Below, in pieces: positions 1 to 8,677 of a stretch of 64,000 bases of DNA; position 1 is the first letter of the stretch, and each line of letters begins with the position of its first letter. A model generated the notes under the pieces. That model was not told where the DNA came from, searched no databases, and saw only the letters and a list, made by a program, of their open reading frames with translations. The translations under genes and the position numbers were made by a program. The stretch comes from Myxococcales bacterium (GTDB taxonomy: Bacteria; Myxococcota_A; Polyangia; Palsa-1104): the NCBI GenBank assembly GCA_003170275.1, contig PNAM01000009.1, positions 124,001-188,000 on the forward strand. Direction: 5' to 3'.

Positions 1-1353
1 GCCACCTCGTCGAGCCAGGTGGCGATCTCGTTCGCCGAGGAGGATCTCAACGGCGGCATCTACTACTGGCAGTCGGTGAACGTGACCGGCCTGCAGGGCG
101 CCACCGGCGGCATCTTCCGCTACGACTTCGGCAAGCGCGGCCAGACGCCCACCGCGTTCCTCGCACCGACGCCCGGAGGCGGCATGATGCAACGGTGCAT
201 CGGCTGTCACTTCCTGTCGCGCGACGGGAAGAAGATGACCTACGGCAACGACGATCCGGACGCCGATGACGAGTACAGCGACCTCAAGAGCACGCTCCTC
301 GACGTCGCGACCAAGGCGGCCGTGCAGCTCAACCAGCCCGGCTTCCAGGCGTTCTCGCCCGACCACCTGCAGCTCCTGGCGTCGAACGGAACCGGCAAGA
401 CCAACCCGACCAGCTTCTCGCTGTTCAACGGAGAGACGGGCGCAGCCGGCACGCCGGCGCTGGTCTCGTCGGGGGCCGCGCGCGGAACGCAGCCGGATTG
501 GTCGGCCGACGGCAGCAAGATCGTGTTCGTGCAGCCAACCAGCTTCACCTTCCCGACCAACAACCGCATCGACGACAACCACTTCACCGGCGGCAGCCTG
601 TTCACCATGGGCGCCACCGGCGGCGCCTTCGCGGCCCCCGTCTCGCTGCTCGCCTCGCAGGGCGAGAACAACTACTACCCGGCGTTCTCGCCCGACGGCG
701 CGTTCGTGATCTTCAACCGCGTGCCGCTCACCGGCACCGCCAACGCGTGCACGGCCAATTCGTGCCCGAACGACGCGTTCTCGAACCCCAACGCGCGCGT
801 CCTCTTGATGCCCGCAGGCGGCGGCACGCCGATCGATCTGGCCGCGCTCAACGGCACCGGCACGCTGGCCAACTCGTGGCCGCGCTTCGCGCCCAACGTG
901 CAGATGTACAAGGGCGACCAGATCGCCTGGGTTACCTTCTCGTCGACGCGCGACTACGGCGACGTGGTGCGCAACTCCACCCCGGTCAACGGCATGCCGC
1001 AGATCATCTGCTATCCCCCCGAGTCGGCGGAGAACACCTCGACGACCAAGAACGTGACCACCGATCCGAAGTGCCAGCAGCCCCAACTGTGGATGGCGGC
1101 CATCAACCTCTCGAAGGCCGCGGCGGGCGACTCGAGCTTCCCGTCGTTCTGGTTGCCGTTCCAGGATCCGACCGCCCACAATCACATCGCGCAGTGGGTG
1201 GTGAGCCTGGCCGGGCCACCGCCGCCCACCGACGGCGGCGTTCCCGCCGACGGCGGCGCCTGCATCCCGGACAACACCGTGTGCACGCCGGGCTCGGGGG
1301 AGTGCTGCAACGGGATCTGCTGCGCGGCCTCGGTCTGCGGCTGCATCCCCTGA
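1..1353 (+). CDS. PD40/TolB-like beta-propeller protein with one CxxCH haem-type motif, 5' truncated by window edge
   Basis: Frame open to base 1; motifs MMQRCIGCHFLSRDGKKM, QPDWSADGSKIVFV, YYPAFSPDGAFVIFN; Cys-rich C-terminus. Confidence 0.7.
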   Translation, partial: ATSSSQVAISFAEEDLNGGIYYWQSVNVTGLQGATGGIFRYDFGKRGQTPTAFLAPTPGGGMMQRCIGCHFLSRDGKKMTYGNDDPDADDEYSDLKSTLLDVATKAAVQLNQPGFQAFSPDHLQLLASNGTGKTNPTSFSLFNGETGAAGTPALVSSGAARGTQPDWSADGSKIVFVQPTSFTFPTNNRIDDNHFTGGSLFTMGATGGAFAAPVSLLASQGENNYYPAFSPDGAFVIFNRVPLTGTANACTANSCPNDAFSNPNARVLLMPAGGGTPIDLAALNGTGTLANSWPRFAPNVQMYKGDQIAWVTFSSTRDYGDVVRNSTPVNGMPQIICYPPESAENTSTTKNVTTDPKCQQPQLWMAAINLSKAAAGDSSFPSFWLPFQDPTAHNHIAQWVVSLAGPPPPTDGGVPADGGACIPDNTVCTPGSGECCNGICCAASVCGCIP

Positions 1354-1391
1354 CGCGTTGAATTTTCTCGGGCGGCCTTCGTCACAGGCCG

Positions 1392-2078
1392 ATGAGCCCG
1401 CTCGCCTGCTGCTTCCTCGTGGCGCTCCTGTTCAAGGCCGAGCTGCATCCCGCGGTGGCGACCATGCCCCCCAACGCCGAGGCCAGCATCGAGACGGTCG
1501 CCAGGTACATCGCCGCGCACGAGCTCGATCCGCTGCAGCGAATCAAGGCGCTGCACGACTATGTCGCCGACCGGATCGCCTACGACGTGCGGGCGCTGGC
1601 GGGCGACGTGCCGCTGGAAGACGCGTATCCCGAGGACGTGTTCCGCAACCGCAAGGGCGTGTGCGCCGGATATGCGCGCCTCTTGGAGAACCTGGGCGCC
1701 GCGATCGGAATTCCCATTCGTACCGTGCATGGGATGACTAGGATGGGTCCGCACGCGTGGAACGCCGTGCTGCTCGCAGGTCGCTGGTATGAGATCGACG
1801 CGACGTGGGACGCGGGCAACGTGGTCAATAATCGATTCATCAAAGAGTACTCCACCAAATACCTGTTCTTCTCGCACCGTCCCGATCACGGGTCCTACAC
1901 CATCCAGGAAGAGCTGTCCGACGACTACAGCCCCAGGCTGTGGCGGGTCGCCGAGGCCACGCTCCGCGCGCGCGAGGCGCGATTCGTGGGTAACAAGGCG
2001 TGGGACGATTGGCGCCAGGCGGCCGAGACCGCGCGGATCACCCGCCTGGAGGCGCTCGGGAAAGAGCTCGGATTGTAG
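1392..2078 (+). CDS. Transglutaminase-like domain protein
   Basis: KGVCAGYARLLENLGAAIGIPIRTVHG...HAWNAVLLAGRWYEIDATWDAG gives the Cys-His-Asp pattern. Confidence 0.8.
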   Translation: MSPLACCFLVALLFKAELHPAVATMPPNAEASIETVARYIAAHELDPLQRIKALHDYVADRIAYDVRALAGDVPLEDAYPEDVFRNRKGVCAGYARLLENLGAAIGIPIRTVHGMTRMGPHAWNAVLLAGRWYEIDATWDAGNVVNNRFIKEYSTKYLFFSHRPDHGSYTIQEELSDDYSPRLWRVAEATLRAREARFVGNKAWDDWRQAAETARITRLEALGKELGL

Positions 2079-2126
2079 AGCTCAGGGGTTGCAGGATGAG
2101 GACATGCGCTGTATTCACATATCCGC

Positions 2127-2498
2127 ATGCCAGCAAGTCACGCGGCCGCCGACCTGAAGGTTCGTCCCCTCTCGCGCATGATGAAGGCGCTCGGGGATGA
2201 GACTCGGCTGCGCATCGTCGCGCTGATCTCGCACGGCGAGCTGTGTGTTTGCCACGTCGAGGGAGCGCTCGGGCTCACCCAGCCCACCGCGTCACGCCAC
2301 CTGAGCGTGCTGCGAGCGGCCGGCGTGGTCGATCACCGCCGCAAAGGCACCTGGGTCCACTACCAGCTGGCGGAGCAGCTCGATCCCGACTGTCGCAAGG
2401 TCCTGCGCGCGCTGGTCGGCTCGTTCGCCAAGCACGACCTGCTCAGGCGCGACGTCGAGCGGCTGCTCAAGACGCGCGGTCCGGGCGCGTGCAGGTAG
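2127..2498 (+). CDS. arsR: ArsR-family metalloregulator
   Basis: Winged HTH with ELCVCHVEGALGLTQPTASRHLSVLRAAGVV; adjacent arsenic genes. Confidence 0.85.
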   Translation: MPASHAAADLKVRPLSRMMKALGDETRLRIVALISHGELCVCHVEGALGLTQPTASRHLSVLRAAGVVDHRRKGTWVHYQLAEQLDPDCRKVLRALVGSFAKHDLLRRDVERLLKTRGPGACR

Positions 2499-3169
2499 CG
2501 CTCGCCAAGCGCGCGGTCTCCGAGGCGATCGGAACCGCGCTGCTGCTCGCGACGGTGGTCGGATCGGGAATCATGGGCGAGCGGCTGTGCGGCGGGAACG
2601 TGGCGATCGCGCTGCTCGCCAACACGCTGGCCACCGGCGCCGCGCTGGTCGCGTTGATCCTCACCTTCGGACCGATCTCCGGCGCGCACTTCAATCCCGC
2701 GGTCACGCTGGTCGACGCCTGGCAGGGCGGCCTGGCCTGGCGCGAGGTGCCCGCCTACCTGGCCGCGCAGGTGATCGGCGCCTTCGCCGGCGTCGCGACG
2801 GCGCACACCATGTTTGGCGAAGCGATCTTTTCAGCGTCGCGGCATGCGCGCAGCGGCCCAGCCCAGCTGTTCAGCGAGTTCGTCGCGACGTTTGGATTGT
2901 TGGCGGTGATCTGGGGAGTGGCGCGACGCCGGGCGGAGGCGGTGCCGTACGCGGTCGGCGCGTACATCGTCGCAGCGTACTGGTTCACTTCGTCGACCTC
3001 GTTCGCCAATCCGGCGGTGACCCTGGCGCGCGCAGCGAGCGACACCTTCGCCGGGATCCGTCCGGCCGATGCGCCGGGGTTCATCGCCGCCCAGCTCCTC
3101 GGGGCGGTCGTCGCGACGGCGCTGTTTCGCTGGTTGGTGCCCGCGCTGCCGAGAGCGGAGACCCGATGA
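2489..3169 (+). CDS. MIP/aquaporin family channel, likely arsenite permeation (AqpS-like)
   Basis: SGAHFNPAVTL and second loop SFANPAVTLAR; GTG start 2489 overlapping arsR end; stop overlaps arsC ATG (ATGA). Confidence 0.85.
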   Translation: MQVALAKRAVSEAIGTALLLATVVGSGIMGERLCGGNVAIALLANTLATGAALVALILTFGPISGAHFNPAVTLVDAWQGGLAWREVPAYLAAQVIGAFAGVATAHTMFGEAIFSASRHARSGPAQLFSEFVATFGLLAVIWGVARRRAEAVPYAVGAYIVAAYWFTSSTSFANPAVTLARAASDTFAGIRPADAPGFIAAQLLGAVVATALFRWLVPALPRAETR

Positions 3170-3588
3170 AGACCGTCATTTTTGCATGTATACACAACGC
3201 GGGGCGCTCGCAGATGGCGGCGGCGTTCTTCAATCAGCTGGTCGACCCGTCGGTGGCTCGCGCGATCTCGGCGGGCACGCAGCCGGCCGAGCGCGTTCAC
3301 CCGGAGGTGGTGACCGCGATGAATGAGGTCGGCATCGATCTCGGCGACGCCAGGCCGCGCAAGCTGACGCAAGCACTGGCCGAAGGGGCGCAGCTGCTGG
3401 TGACCATGGGCTGCGGCGACGCGTGCCCGGTGGTGCCCGGACTCCGGCGCGAGGACTGGCCGCTACAAGATCCCAAGGGTCAGAGCGTCGAGCAGGTCCG
3501 CAAGATCCGCGACGAGATCCGCTCGCGCGTCGCGAAGCTCAGCGCAGGTCGATGCCGAGCAGATCGAGCAGACCCTGAACGAAGGTGA
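3166..3588 (+). CDS. arsC: Arsenate reductase, low-MW PTP (thioredoxin-coupled) type
   Basis: CIHNAGRSQMA (CX5R) and TMGCGDACPVVPG. Confidence 0.85.
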   Translation: MKTVIFACIHNAGRSQMAAAFFNQLVDPSVARAISAGTQPAERVHPEVVTAMNEVGIDLGDARPRKLTQALAEGAQLLVTMGCGDACPVVPGLRREDWPLQDPKGQSVEQVRKIRDEIRSRVAKLSAGRCRADRADPERR

Positions 3589-4291
3589 GGGGGTGAGGCG
3601 GGCAGCCCGGGACGTACAGGCTGGGCTCGAAGCGATCGAGGAACGCGCGATCGAGCGCCGGCGAATTCGCGAACGGCCCGCCCGACAGCGCGCACGCGCC
3701 GAACGCGATCACCAGCTTGGGATCGGGCATGCCCGCGTAGGCGAGCTCCAACGCCTCGGCCATGTTGCGGGTGATCGGTCCGCTCAGCACCAGCCCGTCG
3801 GCGTGGCGCGGCGAGGCCACCCAGTCGATGCCGAAGCGGCCGAAGTCGAAGTTGACGTTGGCCATTGCGTTGAGCTCGAGCTCGCAGCCGTTGCATCCAC
3901 CGGCGGAGACCGAGCGCAGCTTCAGCGATCGGCCGAACAGCCGCTTTAGCTCGCGCGAGACCATCGCCGGCTGCGGCGACTGTTCGCCTGCCGAGACCAC
4001 CAGGCCCGCGCGCGCGGCCGACGCCATCTTGGTCTCGGGCGTGAGGCGGATCTTCTGCGTCGGGCACTCGAGCGCGCACTCGTTGCAAAAGATGCAACGC
4101 GCCAGATCGATGCGCACCGGCCCGAGCGCGATCGCCTGGGTCGGGCACACGTCCGCGCAGGTGGTGCAGGTCGCCTCGCAGGCGCCCTGGTCGATCACCG
4201 GCCGGCCGTGGAAGCCGGTGGGGACCGCGCGCCGCACGTCGGTGATGTACTGCTTGCCCTGGGAGAACCTGACCTTGAGCGCGCTGAACAT
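3539..4291 (-). CDS. Hyf/Hyc-type small subunit: 2x[4Fe-4S] ferredoxin domain fused to NuoB-like 20 kDa subunit
   Basis: CEATCTTCADVCP, CIFCNECALECP, then CNGCELELNA...YVPGCPPHP. Confidence 0.85.
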   Translation of the reverse strand: MFSALKVRFSQGKQYITDVRRAVPTGFHGRPVIDQGACEATCTTCADVCPTQAIALGPVRIDLARCIFCNECALECPTQKIRLTPETKMASAARAGLVVSAGEQSPQPAMVSRELKRLFGRSLKLRSVSAGGCNGCELELNAMANVNFDFGRFGIDWVASPRHADGLVLSGPITRNMAEALELAYAGMPDPKLVIAFGACALSGGPFANSPALDRAFLDRFEPSLYVPGCPPHPLTFVQGLLDLLGIDLR

Positions 4292-4300
4292 CGCGATCCC

Positions 4301-5766
4301 CTATAGATCGTTTCCGCAGTAGGACAGATCGAAGCTCTTGTTGCAGATCGGGAAGTCCGAGATCTCGTTGTTGCGTACCGCGAGCGCGAGGCCGAACCAG
4401 TTGCGCAGCGACGGGTCTTGCACCTTGTAGTGCAGCAGCTTCCCGGCGCCGTCGGTCTCCAGGCAGTGCACCACCTCGCCACGCCACCCCTCGGCGACCG
4501 AGATCGCCAGCGTGTCCGGCGCAAGCGCACCGATGGTGGCGCGCGAGAGCTGCAGCGTGCCGCACGCCTTGACCGCGGCGTCGAGCCAGCCGAGCGACTC
4601 GTCGAGCTCCCGAATTCGCAAGCGCGCGCGCCCCCAACAATCGCCGCCGGGCTCGGTCACCACCTTCACCGGCTGGCGCTGAAAGGCCGGTCGCTGAAGC
4701 TGCGTGCGCGCGTCGAGATCGAGGCCGCACGAGCGCGCGGCCATGCCCACCAGCCCGAGCTCGAGCGCCTGCGCCCGGGTCACCGTCCCGACGCCCTGGA
4801 GCCGGTGCTGCACGCTGCGTGCGCTCAGGAAGTGTTCGTTGATGATCGCGACGTCCTTGCGCAACAGCGCGAGGTTCGCCTGCACCGTCCCGGCGACCTC
4901 GCTGGTCATCACCGCGCGGCTGCTCGCAGGGCGCAGCCAGCCGCGCCCGAAGCGGCTTCCGCACAAGAGCATCGAGGTGTTGATCGCGGTGGTGCGCAGC
5001 CGGCCGTAGCTGGCGCCGCCTTGCAGGAAGGCGATGTCGGTCGACATGCCGGCCAACCCGGCCAGGTGCATCGCCACCCGCTCGAGCTCGAGCGCGATCG
5101 CGCGGGACCATTCGATCTCGGCCGGGACCTCGACGCCGGCGAGCGCCTCGAGCGCGTCGCAGTAGGCCCAGGCGTGCGCGATGGTCGAGTCGCCGGCGAT
5201 GGTCTCGATCACCGGCGCCAGCAGGCGCGCGTCCCGCTCGAGCAGCAGCGACTCGGCCGCGCGATGCTGGTAGCCGAGCTGGATCTCCAGGTGATGGACC
5301 GTCTCGCCGAGGCACATGAAGCGAAAGTGCCCGGGCTCGATCACGCCCGCGTGGATCGGGCCGACGCCCACCTCGTGAACTTCCTTACCGCTGATCTTAT
5401 AGAAGGGATAGCTGGCGGTCTTTCCCATCGACGCGCCTTCGAAGCGCACCGGCTTGAGCCACGGGTGATCGTGCGGCTGCACGCCGAGCTGCTCGTAGAG
5501 CTCGCGCTCGAAGATGTGCAGCGGCGGAAGGTCGCGCGTCAGCGTGTGATAGCCCCGCTCCCGGCTGACCGAGGTGCGGAGGATCTCCAACCGGCCCGCC
5601 TCGGCCACCACCGCCGTCAGGATCACCTCGGCCGGATCGGCGGAGGGCCGACCGTAGAAGGTCACCAGCCGCGCGCCCGCGCCCAGGCGCGCACGGATCG
5701 CCGCGCGAAACTCGTCCAGCGCGACCGACCGCGCGGCCGCGTTCCCGACCCAGGTCGACGCGTTCA
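4301..5766 (-). CDS. HyfG/HycE-like large subunit (NuoC+NuoD-like), NiFe-binding cysteines not conserved
   Basis: HDHPWLKPVRFEG, VGPIHAGVIEPGHFRF, C-terminal DFPICNKSFDLSYCGNDL; ATG at 5766. Confidence 0.85.
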
Positions 5767-7140
5767 TGGCGCGCCCAGGCTGACCGCCACCTGGCGGAAC
5801 AGCGTGTTGACCGGCGCCGGCAGATAGAGCCCCATCGCCACCAGCGCGCACAGAAACACCAGCTTGGGCAGGATCGCGGCGATCGGCTGGCTGCCCCAGT
5901 TCACCTTCCGCTTCGGCTCACCCCAGATCATCGGGAACATGGAGCGGCCGGTGGCGACGAAGGTGACGGTCAGGATCACGCAGAACGCGACGAACACGGT
6001 CACGTAGCCGGCGCCGATGAGCACGCTCATGATGATCAGCTCACCGAGGAAGCTGCCGAACGGCGGCAGCCCGAGCAGCGCGAAGGTGCCGACCATGAAG
6101 AACAGGCCGCTGTAGGGTAGATCCTTGATCAGCCCGGCGACCTCGCCCATGTCCTCGGTGTGGTAGTGCGAGCGGATCTTGCCGGCGGTGAGAAATAAGA
6201 TCGCCTTGATGAAGGCGTTGCTCACCACGTAGACGATCACCCCGTACGCGGCGTTCTTGCCGATGCCCAGCCCGATCGCGATCACGCCGGCGTGGTTGAT
6301 CGACGCGTAGGCGATCAACTTCTTGTAGTTGCGCGTGGCGATCACGTTCAGCGCAGAGACCGCCATGGTGGCCAGCCCGAGCGCGATCAGCTCGAAGCTG
6401 ACCATCGATTGATCGGCGGCGCGGTACACCTGCAGCACGCGCAAGAGCACCATCAGCGCGACGTTGAATTGCACGGCGGCGAGCAGCGCGGTGGTCGCCG
6501 GAGGCGCGGCGTCGTAGGTCTCGGGGAGCCACGAGTACATCGGCGCCAGGCCGAGCTTGGTGCCGAAGCCGAGGAACACCAGCATCAGGCCGAGCCGGCG
6601 CCACACGTCGGGCGGAAACTGCGCCGCTTGCGCGAGGCCGTCGAAGAAGTAGGTCACTTCGGGGCCACCCGAGAGCTCCATGCTGCGCCCCAGACAGGCG
6701 AAGCCGAGGAACGCCAGCGCCAGCCCGACGCTGGAGAAGAGAAAATATTTCCAGGACGCGCGCAGGGCGGCGGTTCGCCCGCCGTGCTGGATCAGCGGGA
6801 TCGCCGCCAGCGTGCTCACCTCGACGAACGCCCACATGGTGATCAGGTGATGCGAGATCACCGCCAGGTTGCACGCGGCGATGAACACCAGCGCAAAGGT
6901 GACGTAGCGCGAGATGCCCTCTTTGAGGAGCGGCTCGCTGCGCACGCGCGTCCAGACGTAGGTCGCGATGCCCAGGAAGATCAGGTTCACCAGCAGCAGG
7001 AACAGCCGCGAGGTCGAGTCGACGACGAAGAAGTTGTCGGCGAAGGTGAAGGTTCCCTGCGCGGTTGCGCCGAGCGCGAGTAGGAAGGCGACGCCTACGT
7101 CGACCAGCGCGATCAGGACCAGCAGCACCGGCGCGGTCAT
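5764..7140 (-). CDS. hyfF: HyfF-like (NuoN/M-type) proton-translocating membrane subunit
   Basis: Multi-TM antiporter-like sequence with GTKLGLAPMYSWLPETYDAAP, YKKLIAYASINHAGVIAIG. Confidence 0.8.
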   Translation of the reverse strand: MTAPVLLVLIALVDVGVAFLLALGATAQGTFTFADNFFVVDSTSRLFLLLVNLIFLGIATYVWTRVRSEPLLKEGISRYVTFALVFIAACNLAVISHHLITMWAFVEVSTLAAIPLIQHGGRTAALRASWKYFLFSSVGLALAFLGFACLGRSMELSGGPEVTYFFDGLAQAAQFPPDVWRRLGLMLVFLGFGTKLGLAPMYSWLPETYDAAPPATTALLAAVQFNVALMVLLRVLQVYRAADQSMVSFELIALGLATMAVSALNVIATRNYKKLIAYASINHAGVIAIGLGIGKNAAYGVIVYVVSNAFIKAILFLTAGKIRSHYHTEDMGEVAGLIKDLPYSGLFFMVGTFALLGLPPFGSFLGELIIMSVLIGAGYVTVFVAFCVILTVTFVATGRSMFPMIWGEPKRKVNWGSQPIAAILPKLVFLCALVAMGLYLPAPVNTLFRQVAVSLGAP

Positions 7141-7757
7141 AACGTCGGTCGCTCCGGAGAGTCGACGCGGACCACCGGATCGAGCAGGCGGTCGAGGAAG
7201 TTTCCCAGCAACAAGACCGAGACGAAGAAGATCAGCGCGACGCCGATCTGGACCGGGATCGAGAAGCGATGCGGCGAGCCGATCTCGAACAGCGCGATGC
7301 CGTTCTCCAGGCGCAGCACGCCGACGATCTGGCTGAACGGCGAATTCTGCGTCGACAACACCAGCAGGCCCAGGAACAGCGCCGCGCCCGCCACCGCGAG
7401 GTTGGTCACTGCGGCGGCGTCGCCGTGTGACAACGTGCCGGCACAGCGGAACGCCAAGAGCACGATCGTCCCGGCCAGCGTCCAGAAGAGCAGGTTGGCC
7501 GGGATGACGTCGTTGCGCGGCGGCGCGTTGCGGCTCTTCATGATGCCGTACAGGTAGCGTGGCGCGAGGACCCCGCGCACCAGCACGAAGTCGATCAGCA
7601 AGAGGAGCATCGACGGCGAGAGCCCTTCGTCCTGACGCAGCGACATCCAGCCCAGCAGGAAACCCTGCAGCGCCAACCCGAACAGGCTCATGCGCCAGGT
7701 CGCCGCCACCAGCGGGATCAGCAGCACCACCAGGAACGCGATCTGCAGGGAGTTCAT
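7137..7757 (-). CDS. hyfE: HyfE-like membrane subunit
   Basis: MNSLQIAFLVVLLIPLVAATWRMSLFGLALQGFLLGWM..., NSPFSQIVGVLRLENGIALFE; overlaps neighbours. Confidence 0.8.
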   Translation of the reverse strand: MNSLQIAFLVVLLIPLVAATWRMSLFGLALQGFLLGWMSLRQDEGLSPSMLLLLIDFVLVRGVLAPRYLYGIMKSRNAPPRNDVIPANLLFWTLAGTIVLLAFRCAGTLSHGDAAAVTNLAVAGAALFLGLLVLSTQNSPFSQIVGVLRLENGIALFEIGSPHRFSIPVQIGVALIFFVSVLLLGNFLDRLLDPVVRVDSPERPTL

Positions 7758-8677
7758 CCGATCCCCCCTTGCCGCCAGGCGGTGCTGAGCAGCGCGACGA
7801 AGGCGGCGACCAGCGCGATCGCGATGTACTGCGGAACCGCGCCCAGCCGCAGCCGGGCGGTGAGCGATTCGCCGAAGCCGATCAGCACGCCGACCAGCAA
7901 GATCAGCCCGACGTTGGCGAGCCCCACCAGCCACACGCCGTGCGCGAGCGGCAGCGGATTGACCACCGTGGCCACCAGCGCGGCGCAGAGGGTCAGCTTC
8001 ATGGCGGCCGCGTACTGCAGCGCGGCGAGGTCGGGGCCGCTGTGATCGAGGATCATGACCTCGTGGATCATCGTCAGCTCGAGGTGCGTGCCCGGATCGT
8101 CGACGGGGACGCGCGCCGCTTCGATCTGCAGCACGAGCACGAACGTGACCACGCACGCGACCGAGACCACCACGTGCACGGGCGAGCCGACGCCGATGTG
8201 CAGGATGCCGGCGAACGACGAGTTTCCCGTGACCGCCGCCAGCGCGCCGAGCGCGAGCAGCACCGCCGGCTCGAGCAGCGCGGCGAAGGTCGCTTCGCGG
8301 CTCGCGCCCATTCCCTCGAAGGAGCTGCCGGTGTCGAGCGCGGCGAGCATCAGGAACATGCGGCCCAGGCCCCACAGGTACAGGACGGCGATGAAGTCGA
8401 AGGAGAACGTCCAGGGCGCAATCGAGCCGAGGAGCGGCACCATCAGCCCCGAGACCAACGTGCTGGCCAGGATCACCAACGGCGCGAGATGGAACAGCGG
8501 CGTGGTCACCTCGCTGTACACCGGCTTCTTCCTGAGCAGCCGCGCGAGATCGAACGCGAGCTGAAGCAGCGGCGGTCCCTTGCGCCCGGCCCACAGCGCC
8601 TTGGTGCGGTTGATGACGCCGCTGAGCAAGATCGGCAGGAGCAACAAGATCGCCAGGTGCGCCGCCCACAGCCGCAT
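7754..8677 (-). CDS. hyfC: HyfC/HycD (NuoH-like) membrane subunit
   Basis: LSGVINRTKALWAGRKGPPLLQLAFDLARLLRKKPVYSE...VDDPGTHLELTMIHEVM. Confidence 0.85.
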   Translation of the reverse strand: MRLWAAHLAILLLLPILLSGVINRTKALWAGRKGPPLLQLAFDLARLLRKKPVYSEVTTPLFHLAPLVILASTLVSGLMVPLLGSIAPWTFSFDFIAVLYLWGLGRMFLMLAALDTGSSFEGMGASREATFAALLEPAVLLALGALAAVTGNSSFAGILHIGVGSPVHVVVSVACVVTFVLVLQIEAARVPVDDPGTHLELTMIHEVMILDHSGPDLAALQYAAAMKLTLCAALVATVVNPLPLAHGVWLVGLANVGLILLVGVLIGFGESLTARLRLGAVPQYIAIALVAAFVALLSTAWRQGGIG

